Shown: in pieces, positions 7,487 through 11,663 of the stretch
Layout of the letters: every line of letters begins with the position of its first letter
How positions within the stretch are numbered: position 1 is the first letter of the stretch
Assembly: GCA_018369015.1 (NCBI GenBank)
Contig: JAGZDD010000123.1
Span: 1-11,663 of the forward strand
Length of the DNA stretch: 11,663 nucleotides
Source: Clostridiales bacterium
Lineage (GTDB): Bacteria > Bacillota > Clostridia > Lachnospirales > Lachnospiraceae
Reading direction: 5' to 3'
The notes under the pieces: generated by a model
What the model was told of the DNA's origin: nothing
The model's input: only the letters and a program-made list of their open reading frames with translations
The model's database searches: none
Position numbers and translations under genes: made by a program

Positions 7487-7580
7487 TAAAATTGATAACT
7501 ATTCAGCCGCAATAGCGGCGGTGAGCAGCGTTAGCTGCGTGAATCCGAGATGCATGGCTGAATCGCTGCTAAAATTGATA
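7487..7580. repeat. Multi-hairpin element bounded by an 11-bp direct repeat
   Basis: TAAAATTGATA occurs at 7487-7497 and again at 7570-7580. The 72 bases between hold a closing pair ATTCAGCC (7501-7508) with GGCTGAAT (7556-7563). Inside are the hairpins GCCGC-AATA-GCGGC (7506-7519) and GCAGC-GTTA-GCTGC (7525-7538). AGCAGCG (7524-7530) can alternatively pair with CGCTGCT (7564-7570). The direct repeat resembles a target-site duplication around a small palindromic element, while the three-way fold resembles a structured RNA. Both readings are inference. It lies between the amidohydrolase stop and the lipoprotein leader. Confidence 0.6.
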
Positions 7581-7590
7581 TGACCTATGT

Positions 7591-8592
7591 CTATTTCTCA
7601 GGCAGGGCAAACAGCCGCTGTGCATTTTTATAACAAATTTTCTCCAGCTCTTCTTTTGTCAGCCGGCACGCTTCAAGCTGGCAAACAGCGGATTCTGTCG
7701 GGAAATGGGGATAATCGGTTCCAAACAGTATTTTGTCAATTCCCAGGGCTTCTATAGCGCACGCCATTGTTTCCGGCTGGAAACCGCCGCTGGTGGCAAT
7801 ATACAAATTCCGCTTTAAATAATAGGACGGCGGATTTGTAATTTTCCCCTGTTCCCATAGTCTGCGGCACTCGTAGCCCTCGTCAATGCGTTTCAGGCAG
7901 TAGGGAATCGTTTCCCCCATATGGCCAATAATCACCTTAAGCCGTGGATGGCGCTCGAATACGCCGTTAAAAACCATGCGAAGGATAATTGTTCCTGTCA
8001 CAAAGCCCCAGTGCCATGTATTCCCCAAAAGCTCCTCACACCCTTTAAAAGCCTTAATCTGGTCAGCCTCCGGGCTTCTCGGATGAATATATAGGGGTAC
8101 ATCCAGTTCCTCCAGCTTATCCCACAGTACATCGTAGCAAGGATCATCATAATAAGGATAATCGCCAAGTCCGGTCTGGCCATGAATAAACGCGCCCACA
8201 AATTTTTTTTCGCTGACACAGCGCCCGGCCTCCCGTGCCGCAGCTTTTGGATCCTGCATTGGCAAAAGGGCCAGCCCCCTGAAACGCTTTGGCGCCTGGG
8301 CCACAAAATCCCCTGTCATATCGTTAATTTTTTCGGCCATTTCTACGGCCCTGCCGGCATCATGCAAATACTGCACGGCCTGGGCATTTGGTGAAACAAT
8401 CTGGATGTCAATGCCAAATTTGTCCATTGTCGGTATGCGGTGCTTTGCCACAGGGGCGTCAAATAGTTCCTTTAAATAATTAGCCCGCGTTTCATCCGCA
8501 GTCACAGGGAAAGGATTACCCTCCATGGCTTCCCTGTCAAATTGCCGGAACACCTCATTTTCAAAATGTTCCTCTACAGCAATTTTTCTCAT
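7591..8592 (-). CDS. Amidohydrolase-family decarboxylase, gamma-resorcylate decarboxylase / ACMSD-like
   Basis: The 333-residue protein is a single TIM-barrel amidohydrolase of the ACMSD-type branch. Its start RKIAVEEHF closely resembles gamma-resorcylate (2,6-dihydroxybenzoate) decarboxylases. Expected divalent-metal ligands are present: E7 and H9 (the E-x-H of EEHF), H170 (YIHPR) and D293 (FGTDYPHF); H224 in IIGHMGE is a further active-site candidate. Other shared segments are LPMQDP and TSGGFQ. Related enzymes remove or add CO2 on hydroxylated aromatic acids; some relatives hydrolyse lactones or nitriles. GGAGG lies 7 bases before the ATG. It is the first gene of the operon, so it probably acts on the aglycone released from the imported glycoside. 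The chemistry class is fairly sure; the substrate is not. Confidence 0.88.
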   Translation of the reverse strand: MRKIAVEEHFENEVFRQFDREAMEGNPFPVTADETRANYLKELFDAPVAKHRIPTMDKFGIDIQIVSPNAQAVQYLHDAGRAVEMAEKINDMTGDFVAQAPKRFRGLALLPMQDPKAAAREAGRCVSEKKFVGAFIHGQTGLGDYPYYDDPCYDVLWDKLEELDVPLYIHPRSPEADQIKAFKGCEELLGNTWHWGFVTGTIILRMVFNGVFERHPRLKVIIGHMGETIPYCLKRIDEGYECRRLWEQGKITNPPSYYLKRNLYIATSGGFQPETMACAIEALGIDKILFGTDYPHFPTESAVCQLEACRLTKEELEKICYKNAQRLFALPEK

Positions 8593-8650
8593 ACATTTCC
8601 CTCCATATTCATCACATTGCTTTCTTTAACAATTATTTTTATTAAATATT

Positions 8651-8692
8651 AGTATATTTTCACCAACTAATCCATAATACATCTCTGATGTA
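8651..8692 (-). promoter_or_regulatory. Candidate catabolic-operon promoter with dyad at about -40
   Basis: On the minus strand TATACT (8651-8656) is a 5/6 match to a -10 box, about 60 bases before the first operon gene. No acceptable -35 stands at the right distance. Instead a perfect dyad, TACATC-TCT-GATGTA (8678-8692), is centred near -40, where a class II activator would bind. A promoter that depends on an activator is therefore plausible, but the start site is a guess. Confidence 0.35.
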
Positions 8693-8709
8693 ACTCACCA
8701 CTTTCAGAC

Positions 8710-8736
8710 AAAACTTATCAAAAATTGACAAGTTTT
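8710..8736. promoter_or_regulatory. 27-bp near-perfect palindrome, candidate RpiR operator
   Basis: AAAACTTATCAA (8710-8721) and TTGACAAGTTTT (8725-8736) match as inverted repeats in 11 of 12 positions around AAA. The right arm contains the -35 TTGACA of the regulator promoter. Binding here would block that promoter, so autoregulation by the RpiR protein, plus control of the divergent operon, is likely. No binding data are available. Confidence 0.6.
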
Positions 8737-8752
8737 AAAAAGCTGTTATAAT
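8725..8752 (+). promoter_or_regulatory. Consensus sigma-70 promoter of the RpiR-type regulator gene
   Basis: TTGACA (8725-8730) and TATAAT (8747-8752) are both perfect consensus boxes with a 16-base spacer. Transcription would begin near 8759, leaving a leader of about 110 bases before the start at 8871. A GCGC-AAAT-GCGC dyad (8760-8771), including the palindrome ATGCGCAT, sits right at the expected start site and may be a second operator or a 5' hairpin. Confidence 0.8.
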
Positions 8753-8870
8753 AAATGTAGCGCAAATGCGCATATTCCTTATGGCACTGCATTGCCGCTT
8801 ATACCCTGAATATTGATTAAAATTCAACTGAGCATAATGAAGGGATAAACGAACGATATGGAGGTTAAAA

Positions 8871-9689
8871 ATGACAATTTTACACGATCTGATCTCACTG
8901 TACAATTCGCTTTCTGTTGACCGGGCATTTCACAGTGTCATTGCTATTATTTTACAAAATCTGGCAAAAATTCCCGGATTGTCTTTAGAAGAAACGGCAG
9001 AACTGTGCAATACGTCGATTATTACGCTGAACCGTCTGTTAAAGCAAATTAACTGCCCTTCCTTCCGCGCATTTAAACAGCAGATTTCTGAGGTCGTCAA
9101 CGGTTACAGCAAATATAACCGCTGCTGTCCGTACAGCCAGGAGTCTACAGGCAGCATAATTTCCCCGTCTGATAGTAAATCAGTTCTGCCAGGTATTTAT
9201 AACTACTTTTCACATTTTCAGGATACTTTTGAAGACTTAAAACAAAGAATTGATCTCAGACAACTTGAAAAGGCGGCCGATATTCTCCACCAGGCCAGTG
9301 ATATACATACGTACGGCCCCTACGCCGCCAGCCACGCCAAGCAGCAGCTCCAGGTAGATCTCATGTTTTCCGGGAAGCGGGTCATCTGTTACTGCAACGC
9401 GGCGGATGAGGCCAAGGACGCCCTGACAATTACCCCCCCCCGGTCTGCGGTAATTGCCCAGGTCATTGCTTCCTATAAAAATTATTCCGAACATCTCCCG
9501 GTTGTTAAAGGAATACTTGCCCGAAAAATCCCTACAATTATTATTACCTCCACAACAACGCCAAACAATTTTGGTGAAGCCGGCTGTATTCTTTCGTTTT
9601 GCGGAACAGATACCGCTATGGACAATTACTTTATCGATATGATTTATAATTTACTGTGCATTGCGCACCGGACAAAATATATTGATTAA
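8871..9689 (+). CDS. RpiR family transcriptional regulator (HTH plus SIS domain)
   Basis: This 272-residue protein has the RpiR layout. An N-terminal helix-turn-helix lies at about 37-60 (LSLEETAELCNTSIITLNRL), with the family's SFRAFKQQI just after. A linker follows to about 125, then a C-terminal SIS sugar-phosphate-binding domain (about 128-265) containing SDIHTYGPYAASHAKQQL and a later IPTIIITSTTTP strand. GGAGG lies 6 bases before the ATG. It is divergent from the catabolic operon and shares its 278-bp control region, so it most likely senses a phosphorylated sugar intermediate and controls both directions. RpiR proteins can repress or activate. Codons for T188-R191 contain a run of nine C (9433-9441), a slippage-prone site. 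Family is confident; the effector is unknown. Confidence 0.93.
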   Translation: MTILHDLISLYNSLSVDRAFHSVIAIILQNLAKIPGLSLEETAELCNTSIITLNRLLKQINCPSFRAFKQQISEVVNGYSKYNRCCPYSQESTGSIISPSDSKSVLPGIYNYFSHFQDTFEDLKQRIDLRQLEKAADILHQASDIHTYGPYAASHAKQQLQVDLMFSGKRVICYCNAADEAKDALTITPPRSAVIAQVIASYKNYSEHLPVVKGILARKIPTIIITSTTTPNNFGEAGCILSFCGTDTAMDNYFIDMIYNLLCIAHRTKYID

Positions 9690-9742
9690 AAATTCCCCGA
9701 TACTTGCATCAGATGAATAGCGATGCAGAATCGGGGGATTTT
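9689..9742 (+). terminator. Intrinsic terminator of the RpiR-type regulator gene
   Basis: AAAATTCCCCGAT (9689-9701) pairs with ATCGGGGGATTTT (9730-9742) with one mismatch. An inner TGCATC/GATGCA pair (9705-9710, 9721-9726) extends the stem. The hairpin starts at the stop codon and ends in TTTT. The A-rich and T-rich flanks mean it could work in both directions. Confidence 0.85.
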
Positions 9743-9883
9743 AACTGCAAATTTAAAAAGACCTGTTTCATTCGTTTTTTTTCTAATGTATTCAGATATT
9801 TGCCCTCCCGGATTCGCCGCAAATGCAGCTTTTGTGCTGCTAATACTGCTAAATTCTTTATGATGGCATACCTTCCATAGGGC
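9743..9883. other. Non-coding spacer between converging genes
   Basis: No credible gene is visible. It holds a T-run near 9773-9782 and a small GCAGC-6-GCTGC dyad (9825-9840). Open frames on the minus strand here cross both flanking terminators and lack ribosome binding sites. Confidence 0.5.
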
Positions 9884-9935
9884 GAAAAATAAAAATGCTT
9901 CAGGTGCCAAGAGAGTATCTTTTGGCACCTGAAGC
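9884..9935 (-). terminator. Intrinsic terminator of the surface-protein gene
   Basis: GCTTCAGGTGCCAA (9897-9910) and TTGGCACCTGAAGC (9922-9935) form a perfect 14-bp stem with an 11-base loop. On the minus strand it is followed by ATTTTTATTTTT, a strong U-tract. It lies 35 bases past the surface-protein stop. Confidence 0.92.
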
Positions 9936-9944
9936 TATGGTGGA

Positions 9945-9961
9945 GCCGCGCGCAGCGCGGC
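9945..9961 (-). other. GC-rich hairpin between stop codon and terminator
   Basis: GCCGCGC (9945-9951) and GCGCGGC (9955-9961) pair perfectly around three bases, 9 bases beyond the surface-protein stop. It has no U-tract. With the following terminator it makes a tandem 3' structure that may protect the mRNA end. Confidence 0.55.
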
Positions 9962-9969
9962 ATGCGTGT

Positions 9970-11631
9970 TTACTTTGTATTCTTTCTCTTTCTGCTGATA
10001 ACAACGCCGGCCGCTGCAATAATCACGATTGCTGCCATTGTAGCACCGCCGATGACCAGAGGAAGGTTTACGGATGAACCGCTGTCGTTTGTATTGTCTG
10101 GCAGAGCGGCCAGAGGTGTTGTCTCGTCATCTATCGTTACGGTATCGCCAGCATTTGCGGCGTCGCCGGAGCCATTGGCAGCATTGGCGCTGTCAGCGCC
10201 AGCCCCGTCGCCGGAACCATTGGCAGCCTCATCCCCTGCGTCGCCGCCAGAAGCGCCAGGATCGGAGGCTAACGGGGTGTCCTCGTCGTCGAGGGTCACT
10301 GTGTCGCCATCGTCTTCTGTATTGGCGTCAGGATTATCCGCTAAAGGCGTTCCTTCATCGTCAAGAGTCACGACATCTCCTGTCGTATCATTTGCAAGAA
10401 CTGTCACACCTTCATCGGCAGGTTCGGTCCAAACCTCCTCGTCCACGTACACAATTTCCTCCACAGTTACCGGATTATCATAATAAACGGTTTCTTCACG
10501 GGTAACGACTGTATCAACGTTTTGGAGATCATTTACATCTCTGTAATAAACGGTATAGTTTCGCTGAGGTGAATAGTAGTCATGCTCTACCGCGCTTCCC
10601 TGGCCGGCAAGTACAACATATTCCGTATCGTCTACAGTGTAGGTTTCAGGAATATCAAGGGTATAGCTTTCACCCGCCGGAACTGTTACCTCCTCGGTAT
10701 ATAAAACAACATCGTCAGAAACGCTTCTAAAGGAAATATTCAATGTCTGTTCAGCGTCTACGACAGAGCCTTCTTCATTATAATAGATGTAAAGAATCCG
10801 GCTGGAAGTATCACTGTAATGACGCTCATAGGATGACACCATAGAGCTGTCAAGCAAATAATTGGCTCCGCCGGCCGTCACCTGTACATCCGGCGTATAC
10901 GTCACGGTTTCATCGACGCCAACTTCGATGTAATCTTCTCCCAGAAGATTCCCGGTAACAGAATCTACAAGCTTAATATTCCAATAATAAGGAGATTCTT
11001 CATCAAATACGCTATAAGAAACATCATAGCTTCTTACTGAGCCGTCGGGAACATGGCTCACAACCGTATTATCTGTATGATAATATAATACGCTGCCGTC
11101 ACTGCTTACTTCCAAAGAATCCGGAACTAAAAACTCTACCACATCATAAGCACCGTCATCGGCTGTAATCGCTTCATACTGATTTCCGATAACTGCTCCT
11201 GTAGCGCTGTCAATATAATTAATCTTTACAGTATAAGGATAAGCAACCTCCGGCGCATCTTCGACATATATAATATCATAGTCCAAAACAGGGCTGAAAT
11301 AGTTTACCGTTACTTTGTCCGGGCCGCTCAATTTGGTATAATCGCGCCCGTCAACGGTAATATGGGGATCCACATTAAACGTAACATCCCCGCCGTAATA
11401 TTCCAGCGTCAGGGTTTTCGTATCAAGCACATTCCCGCGGTCATCCACATAATACACATAGGCTTCCACCGGTTCTGGATCATAGGCGGTATAATTAAAG
11501 GTATATGTTCCCTGTCCATAGACGATCGGCACCTGATCAAAATCACTGCTCAGGTCATATTCAATTCCTCCGTCCTCAATCCACGTATCTGCTGTGAATA
11601 CATAGGAATCATCAATTCCAACGTACCAGTG
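9970..11631 (-). CDS. MucBP-like repeat surface protein with C-terminal membrane anchor, 5' end missing
   Basis: The frame is open from 11631 to a stop at 9970. The first ATG (11532) has no signal peptide or ribosome binding site after it, and protein-like sequence (DDSYVFTADTWIEDGG) continues upstream, so this is the 3' part of a larger gene. Numbering from that ATG, about four MucBP-like beta-strand units cover residues 20-335, each with a Y-x-D-x-x-G-type start. Then comes VTVEEIVYVDEEVW, and an acidic, Gly/Ala/Ser-rich stalk with three DDExTPLA repeats (391-398, 415-422, 468-475). A membrane span (about 490-512) and RKRKNTK tail end the protein. This is the architecture of a wall-anchored adhesin, but no LPxTG motif is visible before the span. 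It is on the opposite strand from the regulator and unrelated to the sugar operon. Confidence 0.8.
   Translation of the reverse strand, partial: HWYVGIDDSYVFTADTWIEDGGIEYDLSSDFDQVPIVYGQGTYTFNYTAYDPEPVEAYVYYVDDRGNVLDTKTLTLEYYGGDVTFNVDPHITVDGRDYTKLSGPDKVTVNYFSPVLDYDIIYVEDAPEVAYPYTVKINYIDSATGAVIGNQYEAITADDGAYDVVEFLVPDSLEVSSDGSVLYYHTDNTVVSHVPDGSVRSYDVSYSVFDEESPYYWNIKLVDSVTGNLLGEDYIEVGVDETVTYTPDVQVTAGGANYLLDSSMVSSYERHYSDTSSRILYIYYNEEGSVVDAEQTLNISFRSVSDDVVLYTEEVTVPAGESYTLDIPETYTVDDTEYVVLAGQGSAVEHDYYSPQRNYTVYYRDVNDLQNVDTVVTREETVYYDNPVTVEEIVYVDEEVWTEPADEGVTVLANDTTGDVVTLDDEGTPLADNPDANTEDDGDTVTLDDEDTPLASDPGASGGDAGDEAANGSGDGAGADSANAANGSGDAANAGDTVTIDDETTPLAALPDNTNDSGSSVNLPLVIGGATMAAIVIIAAAGVVISRKRKNTK
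10161..10227 (-). repeat. 22-bp direct repeat in the stalk of the surface-protein gene
   Basis: Bases 10161-10182 and 10206-10227 are identical except for one base, offset by 45 bp (15 codons). They encode the repeated AANGSGD stalk segment. In-frame recombination between them would change stalk length. Confidence 0.7.
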
Positions 11632-11663
11632 TTACTGACAAACTCGCCAATGACAGAAGTCAC

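Noticed and set aside
8593..8870. Catabolite-repression (cre) site in the control region
   Set aside because: No sequence close to the usual cre consensus was found by eye.
9686..9963. Two minus-strand open frames of about 80 codons
   Set aside because: They cross both convergent terminators and have no ribosome binding site or recognisable domain.
9962..10505. Plus-strand open frames of 143 and 173 codons rich in Ser/Pro/Ala or Arg/His
   Set aside because: They are antisense shadows of the low-complexity acidic stalk of the surface-protein gene.

Overview
The window looks like chromosomal DNA from a gut-type, moderate-GC Firmicute, most probably a Lachnospiraceae-like clostridium. This is inferred from strong GGAGG ribosome binding sites on nearly every gene, an LplABC-type importer whose lipoprotein has a DUF3502-like C terminus, an RpiR regulator beside a carbohydrate operon, and a sortase-style surface protein with DDExTPLA repeats. 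Nothing in the window fixes the species.

Layout. (1) Bases 1-1305, minus strand: an AAA ATPase carrying a DUF234 nuclease-like domain, cut by the window edge. Its extended -10 promoter (1390-1418) abuts an AT-rich array in which TTACTAA/TTAGTAA recurs every 15 bp (1411-1522). (2) Bases 1642-8592, minus strand: a six-gene catabolic operon transcribed leftward. Its order is amidohydrolase/decarboxylase, solute-binding lipoprotein, a small DUF6379-like protein, a TIM-barrel protein overlapping it by 8 bp, a long permease, and a second permease. A candidate terminator lies at 1642-1672. (3) Bases 8593-8870: a divergent control region with a textbook sigma-70 promoter and several dyads. (4) Bases 8871-9689, plus strand: an RpiR-family regulator ending in a strong hairpin. 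(5) Bases 9884-11663, minus strand: the 3' part of a MucBP-like surface protein with its own terminator; the 5' end lies outside the window and a frameshift is suspected near the edge.

How it may work together. The TIM-barrel and DUF6379-like genes resemble the alpha and beta subunits of C-glycoside deglycosidases (DgpC/DgpB, DfgA/DfgB, CarB/CarC). Those enzymes split the carbon-carbon bond of 3-oxo-C-glycosides by elimination. Here the pair sits inside a dedicated importer operon, led by a gamma-resorcylate-decarboxylase-like enzyme and faced by an RpiR regulator. I infer uptake of a plant aromatic glycoside, intracellular cleavage of the sugar-aglycone bond, and decarboxylation of a hydroxybenzoate-type aglycone. 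The sugar 3-oxidoreductase that normally acts before the deglycosidase and the ABC ATPase are both absent from the window and would have to be encoded elsewhere.

Non-coding structure is unusually rich. Several intercistronic gaps of the operon hold inverted repeats. The 148-bp gap upstream of the lipoprotein contains a multi-hairpin element bounded by an 11-bp direct repeat, which could be a small mobile palindromic element or a structured RNA.
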